From: Mnemiopsis leidyi
Taxonomy: Eukaryota; Ctenophora; Tentaculata; Lobata; Bolinopsidae
Assembly: GCA_000226015.1 (NCBI GenBank)
Contig: JH153491.1
Span: 15,127 to 46,338 of the forward strand
Direction: 5' to 3'
Length of the DNA stretch: 31,212 nt
Position numbers and translations under genes: made by a program. The notes under the pieces are model-generated. The model was not told the origin of the DNA, ran no database searches, and saw only the letters and a program-made list of their open reading frames with translations. This document shows, piece after piece, positions 11,979 through 24,500 of the stretch (position 1 is the stretch's first letter; each line of letters opens with the position of its first letter).

Positions 11979-12056
11979 TGGAAACCCATCGCCCACCGAC
12001 TAGAGGGCTCAATTCCGAGAGCTTTCAGTTCCACTATCTTTAGCAATCTTTCGAAT
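11979..12056 (-). CDS. Weak candidate exon, minus strand
   Basis: Between a good acceptor (ttacctcccag) and a GTAGGT donor the minus strand encodes FERLLKIVELKALGIEPSSR then WAMGF, with phase in 2, out 2. The splice sites and helix-like composition are suggestive, but 25 residues is too short to be sure, and a second frame is also open for 15 codons. Confidence 0.22.
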
Positions 12057-13003
12057 CTGGGAGGTAACCACCGTTCCGAAAACGATCACCGTGCACTCTT
12101 TTAATTTCTTTAGTTCTAAGTTTAATTGTAATATCAGGTACGTGTTTAGGTGTGAGTTTTGTTTAACTTGATTGGACCCAACCAAATAAGGTTTAAGCGG
12201 GCATGGTGCTTGGATCGAATACGATCTAATCTCTAAGTCTAGGGCGTCTCATTAATTTCCATACCCCCATTTTGAATCTATAGATATTTTTACACGCCTC
12301 TTATTTCTTTAAATTGTGCTGCCAACTGCCAAGCTATATTATTAACTCGGTGTTTTTAAACGTACGGTGCTTTTAAAATTAACGATAACAATCGTAAATA
12401 TTATAAGAAGAATTTGTGTTTGTTCCTAACTTTGATATTGTGTTAATAACCTAAGTCAGTAATTATAGTTAACATATCTTCAATTTTAGTTGATTAATAT
12501 TCCCCTCTACAGTCCACGAATAATTATGCTCCCCACACCGCAGTTAGCTTCACATTTTATGACTATTAGTCCGACAATATCTATAGTCTACACAATATCA
12601 CGACTCACGTAAAAGTTTTCTGACATTTCGGTACTGTACCACCACTATAGCCTCCACAGTTTCGTTTCAAATAAACGCGAATTGTAAGTTTTTCAACTCA
12701 ATTTCTTCATGATTGCAATTTCATGATATTCGATGATTAAAATGAGATGCTGACGATGTTTTGTGTATGATGATTTGATGAAAACAGTGTCTAAAAAATT
12801 TCATGTCTGATTTAAATTTGAATCGATTGTGTCAATATGAGCTGCCGTGACATTCTGTGCACGAATATTTGATGGTGATATTCTGCGTCATTGCTCAAGT
12901 CACACATTTACTTTTAGTTGTGTAATGATGTAGATTGTACTTGTGGGGTTACAATTCCATTACGAATTAATTGCAGATTGCGAACTTTGTACCCCGAACT
13001 TAC

Positions 13004-13088
13004 ACAAGTTTTCGAGTTTCGACTATAGACTCTCACATCGACACGCTCGATGATCATCCGAAATTCATTTAGAGAATTTTCTTTGGTA
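13004..13088 (-). CDS. Weak candidate exon, minus strand
   Basis: Minus-strand segment bounded by tgtgaacag and a strong GTAAGT donor, encoding TKENSLNEFRMIIERVDVRV then YSRNSKTC (phase in 2, out 0). The reading frame stays open past the donor to 12914, so the donor is not needed to explain the frame. Family unknown. Confidence 0.25.
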
Positions 13089-15570
13089 CTGTTCACAGTC
13101 AAATGAGAATTTGAAATTTCTTTGTGCCGATCTTCATCTACGTAAGTACATACGCTGTAGTCCCGACTTTTATTATAACAATAACAGTCGTAGTATACTC
13201 ACCCAGTGCAATTTATAATGAGAGAGGCTGAGTTAAATTCGGAGTAACCACGCATACAAGCCTGAGTGTTTTACTACCTCCAAGTAACATGCAGTGTCCA
13301 AGTTTGTTCCTTTATAGTTCCTCTCGTCTGGTTAATACTATCAGACCTCTACAGCATACATATGCATAACAATCCTCAAGATCATTAATATTCCTCATGA
13401 TCATTAATATTAATCCTCATTATCATAAATGATCCTCATGATTTGCAGTATCAGATAAAAACATACGTCATACATTGGTTGCCAGTGTGAAATGTTAATA
13501 TCATGATTATGTTATGGTGACGTTCCAGCTCAGCGAAACTGGAAAATCTTCAGGACTTCAGCTGCTTCAGATTATTTGTTTATAAGTAACTCAGAACACT
13601 TATGTAATGTGTTTCTTTTAAAGATCAATTAGATTGTAATCTTATATAAAGGTTCATTTACCGACCTACTGCCGTCAAGTTGTTAAAATAAAAATTGTCT
13701 CAATTTCCAGTTCCGACCTGAAGATATCAGCTCGATGGCTTAACAATTTTAATTTTTAATTTGGATCAAATTTCGACAAATTTTTTATAGAATTTGGTCA
13801 CAATTCAAACTTAAGGAGAAGGTGAAATAACCACTTAGGTGATGACTTTCATGTGCAGGTGCTGTTGAACTTAACTACTTGTCTGAAACTAGTTATTTCA
13901 TTTTCATTCATTACCGCCCGCTAAGTTTTGTGGCAAGCAGTTTTGATAACGATTGATCAGGGGTTAATCAACCTCGATCACTGCGATGAATGCAGATAAA
14001 TCATTTACAATTAGAGACGATTGAAAGCACGTCGATGCCTCAAAAACTTCCCCTTCAACATTTCCATGCTGCATTCCCCGAACTTCGTTCCCAGAAATCT
14101 CAGATTAGTCATCGGCGGTAATACTGTAATAGTACCCTCCCTGCTCCCGAGTCTTTACATCTCAATTATCTGGTTGTTATTGTTGACGTTGTAAATTTGT
14201 CCTCATCTGCAGTCTGCATGTGTGCCGTAGGTACTGGTAGTACGTACAACCTGAACTTGGGATGAACCTTGCGTTTAATAAATACTTTTCTTATAAGGAA
14301 TGATAAGGTAATTCCTGTGTCTACTTGTAACTTGCTTAATTGATGTGTTGGATAATGAACACTTACATTACTCCTTCAAAACATATTCCGATCATAATTT
14401 CGCACGACATGCTGTCTGCAATTGCCAATAAACTTGGAATATATAAATACAGAAAATTACTCCTTTTCAGTTTTACTTCATGACTCCATACCTCATTGCT
14501 CCTAATCTAGATCTATTAGTTTAGATCTAGTCTCTAGATTCATTGAGTTAGCTGCTTTTTGTTCTCCCCCACAACGTAACACGATACTCGCTCTACAATT
14601 ACAGCTGCCTCTACTTCTCTACCTGATCCAGAACTGCTAACAAGTTACATCACTTTCTACGTCACATTGTTGTAGTTTAATCAGCTATATAATTATATTT
14701 TGCTATACATCCTACTACATATCCTGCTATATCCTGCTATATATCCTACAACATATCCTGCTATATATCTTGCTATATATCCTGCTATATATCCTACTAC
14801 ATACATATATCCTGCTATATATCATCCTATATGTTGAAGTTTGAACTATATATTCAGCTATATATCCAGCAAGTTCATGAGGGATCTATAGATCTGTTGA
14901 TTCCCTGGTTCTGTAGTTACACTTACACCTTCATCTTCTCTCCATCTTTAGTCTGATAATTAGTCACATGATCAGCTCATTAACGACCTGCTATCTACTC
15001 AGCAGCCACAACTATACTCTATACTTGTTTTGACTTAGAATTATTAAAACTAGACATTTTGTGTAATTAAGGCTAGCGATCGTGAAGCTTGCGGCTGCAG
15101 GCAGGTGCAAAAATCGTTCTATTTACTTGCCCCGTTAATACTTGATTACTCTAAATTTTATTAAACGTGTACGGTTTTTACTTTTTACTAGCTTGAAAGT
15201 GTGATGAACAGCATTGGTTAAGAATTGGCTCGTTGACAGTTAGACTTTTAGGACTTAGTTTTTGTTGTATGAATACTTGCATTTTAGTGGACAGAAATTT
15301 GGCTTTAGGCTAGTATTTTTGATCAGTACGTAATCATACGAACTTAAATTACTTATTTTTGCAGTGAACTCGTGCATGATGTAAAATTTCCAAGAGACGA
15401 ACGACAAACAAACTGACGGTCTAAAGAACTGTCCCACCTGTCCCGTCTTCGACACGCTCCACTCGAGAAGGATCACTACAATCCTCTCCCTACAAGAGTG
15501 TGATCAACAACACAAACTTTAAAACTCGACCAGCCAACAGAAAAGATCAAATATTGAGTTTAGATACGCT
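13089..15570. other. Gene-free stretch upstream of the GH31-like gene
   Basis: No supported gene. It holds CCTCATGATCATTAATATTA-type repeats near 13375-13440 and the TATATCC array at 14696-14880. It should contain the promoter of the GH31-like gene, but I see no clear TATA box or initiator at a sensible distance from the start codon. Confidence 0.5.
14696..14880. repeat. TATATCCTGC/TATATCCTAC degenerate array
   Basis: Degenerate tandem units of about 10-20 bases built on CTATATATCCTGCTATATAT and CTACTACATATCC cover this stretch, about 0.7 kb upstream of the GH31-like start codon. Confidence 0.85.
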
Positions 15571-18500
15571 ATGCCCTCAGGGAGGGGGGCGGGAGGATCC
15601 CCCCGAACCCCCGTCTTTACCCCTCTAAATCACGTGACGGTTAATGGGGAGCCTTGCGAGACTAACGTCAAGCCAACGTGAGTTTGATTATTCAGGTTTC
15701 TATTTTCAGTTTCTTTTATGACAAAATTATTGAATATTCTAATCATTTCTAATGTGTAATTAAGTTTTTCAGTAGAGCTTTGCAAGTCCATCTATATTCT
15801 ATATGATGTTAATCGAAACTTATTGATCTTTTTAAATGTGACTAACTACCAACAATTCTGTTTTGAACGCGACGTTGGACATAATCTTGAAAATATTCCA
15901 AATGCCCTAATCTACACCTACTTTCTTTAAGACGGACAATTTGTGGGGTAAAAGCTAAGATAGTGCTAGCAGCAGTCCTGCTGCTCCTTCTCCTCATCAT
16001 ACTTACAGCTGCAGTTGTGATGATAGCTGTCGCCTCTGCTAAGAAAGAGCCCAAAACAAACGTCTCTCCTTCTGAACCGGAGGAGGTAAGTATCTAATAT
16101 GTTTGACATAAGAGGGAGGGGTTAACATTTATAAACATAAGGGAGTATCAACATAGGGGGCTTATAGCAAAAAACTGATTAACTGAATGCCTCAGTGCTC
16201 AGCAAATTTTTGCAGAAGTATCTCATCATTTCAAGTTTACTATTGTGCGAATAGCTTAATTCAAAACTAATTCATCTTGACGGTAATTTTCTCTTAAACT
16301 CCTATACTTGTTTCTATAGCTATGAATACGATGTACCGATTCACACTACATGTTGTATCATCTAATTTCCCCAGGAAGCGACCACATCTACGATAACAGT
16401 GCCAGTATCAGACAGAGTTCTTTGTCCTCTAAAGACCCCAGCCTCCTGTGTCAAAGGAGGGTGTCTCTACAGTAGTGTGGATCTTCAGGGAAACCCGGTT
16501 TCAAGCTCCACGCCCAAGTTAGTATCCAGTTTGTTTGCTTCGATAACGATTTATTGAAACGAAGACAATGTTTTTAATGATTAGGTGTAATCGTCTTGAT
16601 TTTGAGCGTTCAGCCAGCTATGGAAAATGTTCAACGGAAAATTATTTCAGATGTTTTTACCCAACACAGATCTATCAACTCTCCGCTACAAGCAACATCG
16701 GTAGCAGGCCAGATTATGTTACCAACGGAACAGCTTCAAACGGAACAGAAATAACGGCAAAACTAGAAAGTACCGGAAAAGACTCTTTAACCCTTATCAT
16801 AGACACTAGCTCTAGCGACAGTAGATCCAAAAGACAATCCACCCCATCAGAAAATTTAACTACTGAAACAGACTATAGTATAAACTTTTACCCATCATTT
16901 GGGTTCAACATCACCCGAGATAAAGAAGTTATTTTTGAATTGGAGCAGAAATCAAAGATCCGTGTCACAAAAAATTTTGTCAGTGTATCTATTGCAGTAC
17001 CTCAATATTCCAAAGCATATGGTTTGGGGGATTTCGACCGATTGGAAAAAACTTTTGATGATTCTATTTTTTCAGTGAGTTGAAATCAGGCAAAATATCT
17101 AATTTTCACATTTTTTTGCTTCAAGTTTTCTATGTTGCACTTTTCAGGAGACGAAAGTTAGCATACTGTTTGTTGCACGATTTATAGTAATTGAGTATTA
17201 AATATATACATTTCATCTTATAAAATGTATATGCCACTATACAATAAACAAGCCTCGTGCAGGTGTGGACAAGAAGTGAAGAAGAAGGGGCCCACCCGTT
17301 TGTCCTCCTCATCTCCAAAAACGGTACAGCCTCCGGTCTGTATGTGGAAAGTAGCTATCCCATGGACATAAAACTTCAGCGGGATTATAATGTCAACATT
17401 GTCATCCTTAATACGGACATCAAAATTAGGTTTGTACATTCGATATAATGCTATGCTTATGAGAAATTTAAGCAACGATTGCAGCCAGGTTACAACAGTA
17501 TAAATTGATGCTTATTAAGATAGAAAGTGAATGAATCTTTCTCGAGACCCTAGGCTAGTGATTTTTTATGGCGTTAGAAATATCATTTTTTGTTCATTCA
17601 CTATCGATCATTGTATCGATGTGGACAATTCTTTATATCAATTAAGAATCAACGAAAATTTCGTGATAATGTTATTGTCACAGTCACTTAAATATTATTT
17701 AAGCGAGTATGATTATTTGATAAATAAGGGCACGACTATTTCTCACTTTTCACCCTGTCTATCGTTCAGGCTGTTTACAGGGCCGACAGTATCAGAAGTT
17801 ATCAAACAGTACTGGAGTGTTATCGGGACTCCGGTGAAGCCCCCTTACTGGGGGCTGGGACACTTTTACGGTAGCGAGCAGCTGTCCTCCCACAAGGCTC
17901 TGCTCGACCTGATGCAGACAAATCATACAAAACTTGGACAACTACCAGTTGAGGGTTAGTTCTTAAAATCGCAGCAGTTATTTGGGTTTTGATCAACACA
18001 CAGATCAGTAGCACTTATAAGCATGCTTATTGCGTAAACCCCCAGCCATTTAATTTTAGTAGAAAATCCTTCAAACAAAATTCTAAAACTATTTCCTAAT
18101 ATCCAACCCGATCAGGTATCTTGTTACCGAACACAATGAACACAGCCTCTCTCCCTTTCTCCTTCTCACAAGAAACCAGAGATTACATCCAGGAACTGGT
18201 CGAGAAAGAGAAGTTGACGTTTATAGCAACTGTACCTCCCGGAATTACCTCCTCCACGGGTAGGGAATATAACAGCAGCTTATAATTTAAGTGCATTCAT
18301 ATGGTTACTGAGTGAAGACTTGTTGTTTGTTATCAGACCTATCAACTCACTTAAATCTGTTCTCAGGTAGCTGAAAATACCTCCAATTAGGATAAACGTA
18401 GATTCGTGTAGCATGCTGGGTATCACTAACCATGCCTTAGTATCCTATTGCCGGTCATTCTCCTATGTGATATCTCTTTCAGAAGAAAGCTCCAACTACA

Positions 18501-21500
18501 TGGACTCGACAGGAGTGGAACAGAAAGTGTTCATCTCTAGAACAGCAGGGGGAGACCCTCTGCAGGGTTACTATAGCAACAAGATGGTAAAATATCCTGA
18601 TTTTACCTCCTCCGACACCGCCTCCTGGTGGTACACTAACCTCACTCAGTATTCAAACGGGTAAGTCTCACCTCCTAGTGGTACACTAACCTCACTCAGT
18701 ATTCAAACGAGTAAGTCTCACCTCCTGGTGGTACAATAACCTCACTCAGTATTCAAACGGGTAAGTCTCACCTCCTGGTGGTACACTAACCTCACTCAGT
18801 ATTCAAACGGGTAAGTCTCACCTCCTGGTGGCACAACGTAACCTCACTCANNNNNNNNNNNGTATTCAAACGGGTAAGTCTCACCTCCTGGTGGTACACT
18901 AACCTCACTCAGTATTCAAACGGGTAAGTCTCACCTCCTGGTGGTTCACTAACCTCACTCAGTATTCAAACGGGTAAGTCTCACCTCCTGGTGGTTGACT
19001 AACCACGCCGGTATACCGTAAACTATAGACGCCGCACAATTACAAATTTGGTAAGAATTTAAACATTTGCGAAGAATGAAAATTTATCTAAAGATCGTGG
19101 TTCATATGTGATTCGAGAACATCCATGAGTCTGTTCGCTGGTAAATTTCAAAATGGATGGTAACTTTCCGAGGAATTGTCGCAAAACCGATAAGATTGAA
19201 TCTGGAGATTCCCACTTCCCAGTCTATAGAGAAGGGTATTTCTGGGGAGGTGTCACAAATTTTGGAATTGATTGAAATCTCATACCACATCTCTTTCAGG
19301 TACGGGTTTCATCTCCACCAGAACATGCCGTACAGTGAGATTACTGGATCTGTGGGCGTCTGTCCTGACATTAATTCTGATGTGAGCCTGGCCACCGACA
19401 TCCTTAACGTGAGTTATAGCTTTATACTTTTATTGCTTTGTAACTATGTTATAATCAAGTAATTTTTTTCTGATCTACATACTTACACATTTAAGTTCAA
19501 TATGACAAATCCATGAACACAATTATTCAATGCTCAATCGCTGAAATAAGCGGAAAATGGCAACCAACTGCAATTGTAAAAACAATCATCACGTGTCGAA
19601 ACAAATTGAAGATGCCTCCGCACGAATAATAATATCGTTACTATGTTAGCCCCTATGCTATGTTAACCTCTCACCCCTCAGTTACGAAACCTTGAGGAGA
19701 ACACACTGTGTTTGTCTGGGATCAACAAAAAGGGGAAACAGATCGAACTTCACAATCAGTTTTCCTTGCATCAAGCCAAGGTTACCCAGAGTTCTCTGAA
19801 ACCGTGGAGTGTTAGCAAACAGCCTCTTGTGGTAAGTTCATAACATATGAGGGCGATTTGGGTGAATGGTTTAAGTTTATAATTGCAATAGACAAAGTTT
19901 CATTTTCCAAAGTGTGTTAATTTTAGCAAAGCGCCAATCCTGCTGGCTAAATGATAATCCTGCTGGATAAATGCCAATCCTGCTATTTAAATGCCAATCC
20001 TGATGGTTAAATGACAATCCTGCTGGCTAAATGCCAATCCTGTCTGTCAAGGTAAGCGATGCTACAAGTCCGGGTATAGGAGTTTACGCCGGACACTTCC
20101 ACGATTCGAACAGAGACGGAAGAGAGGGACTCAAAGCTGCTCTCAACGAAATGATAACTTTCAACTTTCTCGGAGTTACCACAGTGGGACCTAACATTTG
20201 TACTGGAGGTGTGTGTCTTTAACTGTCTTCCTCATTTCTTCTGTCATTGTGAATTTGCTCAATTTTAGAGCTATATCATGTCGTCATAGACGACACGATG
20301 TACAATCTCAATCCGAGTGGCTCAAGAGTCAAGCTGCTGCTATGTAATACACCTCCCCTTAGTGTTTTCCACCCCTGACGCCTGTCTAAAGTGGTATTAT
20401 CTCTCGGTTATATCACCTCTCGCTTGGAGTATGAGCTCTGGTATATCCCACCTTTTCGCTGGCAATGAAACGTTCAGAGAAAGTGTGTCCACGGTTCTAC
20501 AGTTCAGGTTAACTACAATCATTTCAATTACTTGTAGCCTGTTGAATAATTTCTGAATAATTTTTTAGCTGATCCTGCTTTCTGTTTGGCGTTTTTAGCA
20601 TGAATTTAGCCTGAATTAAAAGAAATAAGGCACCCCAATTAGGGTATCTATCCTAACAAGACCTCCCCTGCAGACAGACACTACTGCCGTATCACTATGA
20701 CAACCAATACCGAGCTCACGTGTCTAGCGAAGTTCCTCTGAGGTTCCTCACCTTTGACTATCCATCTGACGAGAGAGCAGCTCTCTTTCAGGATGAGGTC
20801 CTCTTCGGAGATGCGATACTCTACACCCCAATCCTTATTACAGGTACAGCTGCTGCTCTTAAATCCAGATACGCTTCGTCGTGTTGGTTGTTTACACCTT
20901 TTTAAATACGGTTTAAAGAAGTGACCGGTTAACCTGACAGCCTTGTAGTTTAAAACATTCCATATAAATCCAACATTTACAGGAGAAGAGTTTATAGTGA
21001 GCTACCTCCCCGCCGGAACGTGGTGTAACTGGGTGGACGGTTCTTGCTACCAGGGTCCAACTGAAGTCAAAGTAATCTCCTCCAACTCTCCCGCCAGTTT
21101 CACGTTTCTGAAGGGCGGCACTGCTGTCGTGACCCAGAATTCCGCTAATACTACCACCGCAAGCAGAGAGGAAAAGGTGGGTGGTTCGCGTGGCTGAAAA
21201 CGATTTTACACCGCTTTTTTAGGTGGAGAAAATTGGTTTGATAATTAATTCGACAAAGTTTACTGTGTAGGAAAGGAATGGAATTAACAGCACAAATTAT
21301 GGTCTAATATTCAATACTCCGACCATTCTAAGCAAACTAGCTTCCAATAAAGAAATATTTATTCAATATCTTAAATGAAATCAAAGGTGCGATTGTCATG
21401 ATATTCGCCGTTCATTATTGAACCAGAAGGTTGGATATGAACTGTGGTGGCTTGAACTGTGGTCATGTTGTTCTCTCATACAACCGTACGTTCACATCAC

Positions 21501-24500
21501 CACTTAAAACTTAAAAGTTTGAAATTCTGCTCGACGCAAATCTTGAATTTGACAGCATCTTAGCAAGGGGTTTATGGTAGCTGAAATCAATGGGTAGCTG
21601 AGCTGAAGTGACAAAAAAGTTCTCATTGTTTTCGACTTCGAATATTGAAAGGTAATCCAAGAAGCTGACAATTGATGTTGTAACACAAATTCTCCTTATC
21701 ACGGCGAAGGGGTAGCGGGTTCAACATCAATAAAGACCGGACAGTCCCCAATCAGTAGGCGCTGTAAGGACGGATCCGCATCACGAGTCGGAGAAGGTCG
21801 ATTATTCTGATCCTTGGCCCGGTACCTCTTACTATTGTCACTAAACTCCTGATAAGTTGGGGGGTCTAGCACCCCGCCCACCACCTCTGCCGGGGTTCCA
21901 AACAGTCTGCTAACGGTAATGTCCAGGGGGGTGTCCTCATCTGCAGTGCAATCCTCGTAGTTAGGGAGGGAGATTGTGCGTGTCGCCGCCGTTATCAGGG
22001 ATTGGAGGGCTGGTGGTGCTCCTGAAATGTAGGTGCTATTGCGGGTTTAGTTTAGGGGAAAACAAAATGTTATGGGTCATAGTTTAAGATATGCATAGCA
22101 TCAGCACGCTCACGTTTTTTAAAAATTCACGGCTAAGTGGGTCTGCAAACTTCAAAGATCTAGCAAATTGTAAACTACTTACAGCAGGATATAATTCAGA
22201 AAAAGGGTCACAAATTTTCTATAACATGTGATACCGTTGCTCGATATAGACTAGTCGCATCTCACTTCTCATTGGTCAATCGCTGTCGAATATTGTGACC
22301 CCTCCCGAAAATGTTATAAAAAATGGCAACTGTACAGTCCATATAGTGTGAGCCAAAGTACCTTGTCGTTGGGGTGGGAGATCGTCTTCTTTAAATTTCT
22401 TGAGGACGAACTGGAACAAGACGATTGCCAGCACTGTCATCCCAACCACGAATATAACAAGCGTGGAGATCTGAGCAAATTTGTCTCCTTTTTCGTCCTC
22501 TTCTAGGGAATCAGATACAGTTTTGATGCAGACCAAATGATTACTATATTGCTAATTGCTCATATCATTGGTGATCGGAAGCAAAGTTTGTGTTTGTCTC
22601 AGTTGTCATGATCATTCGTCAAGTTATACCAAATGTACATACGCCGCCTACAATTTTCAATAAGAACATTATATATAGTTATACAAAGTAGGTTACAAAC
22701 ACAGAAAATAGCCAGCCTCACCATGATAGTAGTGGGGAACCCAGGGAGTATGGGTGGTTGGAGACACAAAGTTAGTTTTCGGAACCCAGGCTGTAGTCAG
22801 GTCTGTCCGGTCGTCGTCATGGTGATCATCCAAATCGAACGTCTTTTCTCTCGCCCGCCTCATCTGTCATGTCCCGGACATGCGAGACGTGCTCTACCGG
22901 GGGTAGGTTTAGTTAAAGTGCGGTTTAGAGACGTGCTCTACCGGGGGGAGGTTTAGTTAAAGTTACTAGGTTTAGACACGTGCTCGTACCGGGGGAGGTT
23001 TAGTTAAAGTTAGGTTTAGAGACGTGCTCGTACCGGGGGGAGGTTTAGTTAAAGTTAGGTTTAGAGACGTGCTCTACCGGGGGAGGTTTAGTTAAAGTTA
23101 GGTTTAGAGACGTGCTCTACCGGGGGAGGTTTAGTTAAAGTTACTAGGTTTAGAGACGTGCTCTACCGGGGGAGGTTTTATTTTAGTAGATAATGATCAT
23201 TACTATGAACGCTAACAGTAACCTGTAATACTAGCAGTTGGAAGTAGCCATTTAAATTGTTACTAACTATAAACTACTAATCGATTTTTTAACTACACTT
23301 TCTCAGTATCTATAAAAGTTTTTCACAAAGCAACTATTAAGGTTTGAATTAGAATGAAACAAAACATGAAGCGACTACGTATCCGTAATCAGTATTAATG
23401 AAACGATAATTACATCCCGTTCAAGCGATAACTTGGGCACGCGAATCAAAACGCCAAAAATTAATACACTGATATAATACACGCCGTCAATTAGAAGCGT
23501 GTTAGTCAACATTCTGCCAAGAATAATTGAAAATTTGGTATATCTGTGAAAGTTGGTAAAAATATGCACGGTTCACAGCGGAGGAATTGCTTTTTGCGTG
23601 TGTGTTAAGATGACTTGTAGGGTTTCCCTGAACAGTTTAATCAACTATTTTGGCATATAACGTCACAACAATCCGATGAACCAAAAATGCTGTAAATATC
23701 AGTTACATAATCAGTAGACGGAATTCGTTGAATTGAAATACTACTAGCACAACGGCAGGTCATCAAAATGGACGGATGAAATGGGTTACTAATGACCTGA
23801 ACTGTTGTCCTAGAGAATAAACGTGTACCAAGTAAGCTTGTAATTGCCCCAGATGCATAACCATTTCCAGCTTTACTTGTAGGTATCGGCTTTCAAGCTG
23901 GATACTGTCATTGTCATCAGCGTTATTAGTATTTCCAGGCTTGACTAGAGACTTGCTTTTCAGACAGTATTTTTGTAATTTTAGAAGGCACTTCTTCGTT
24001 TAACATTAGCTGATCTACGGAAAATGGAATTTAACTGTTTTCCTTCTTCTGAAAGTTTCGTTACATGCTGCTGATTGTTCAAGTGGCGCGCTTTAGTTTT
24101 AGTACTAGAAATTAGAAATTCATATGCGAAAAGAACCAGCTTCGGTCAGATTTTCAATTACGTGGCCGGGTGAACGGCTTTCCTTTTTGTTTTAAGTTTT
24201 AGCGGTTTTCCCGTGTAATTACACATAAGTGCGTGTTACTGTCCTGAATCAAGAGCAATTTACTGTTTCCACAGAATTGTTATCCACAAGTCTTCTTGTG
24301 AGATCAAGCACTAATCACATTCACTATTATGCTACGAAGAGGGTAACTGTTAACACTAGTGTACTATAACACTAGACTAGTACTATAACAGTAGTGTCTA
24401 GTACTATAACAAAAGTAATATACTATAACACAAGTACTATAACACTAGAACTAGCCGTAGTTGTACTTGTAGCAGCCAGCTCACAAAACTGTTCATATCC

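Noticed and set aside
14010-14132. Minus-strand frame after attacag, encoding LPPMTNLRFLGTKFGECS and onward to a stop
   Set aside because: About 39 codons with a fair acceptor, but no poly(A) signal, partner exon or family resemblance; too weak to list as a gene.
15255-15476. Minus-strand 73-codon frame with FFRPSVCLSF
   Set aside because: SVCLS-type peptides are a common by-product of low-complexity DNA. No splice partners or conserved motif are seen, and it lies in the upstream region of the GH31-like gene.
15842-16054. Minus-strand 70-codon frame
   Set aside because: Shadow of the exon encoding the TM helix of the GH31-like protein on the plus strand.
18661-19005. CRISPR-like array (regular about 50-bp repeats)
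   Set aside because: Directly adjoining tandem units without unique spacers, inside a eukaryotic intron: a minisatellite.
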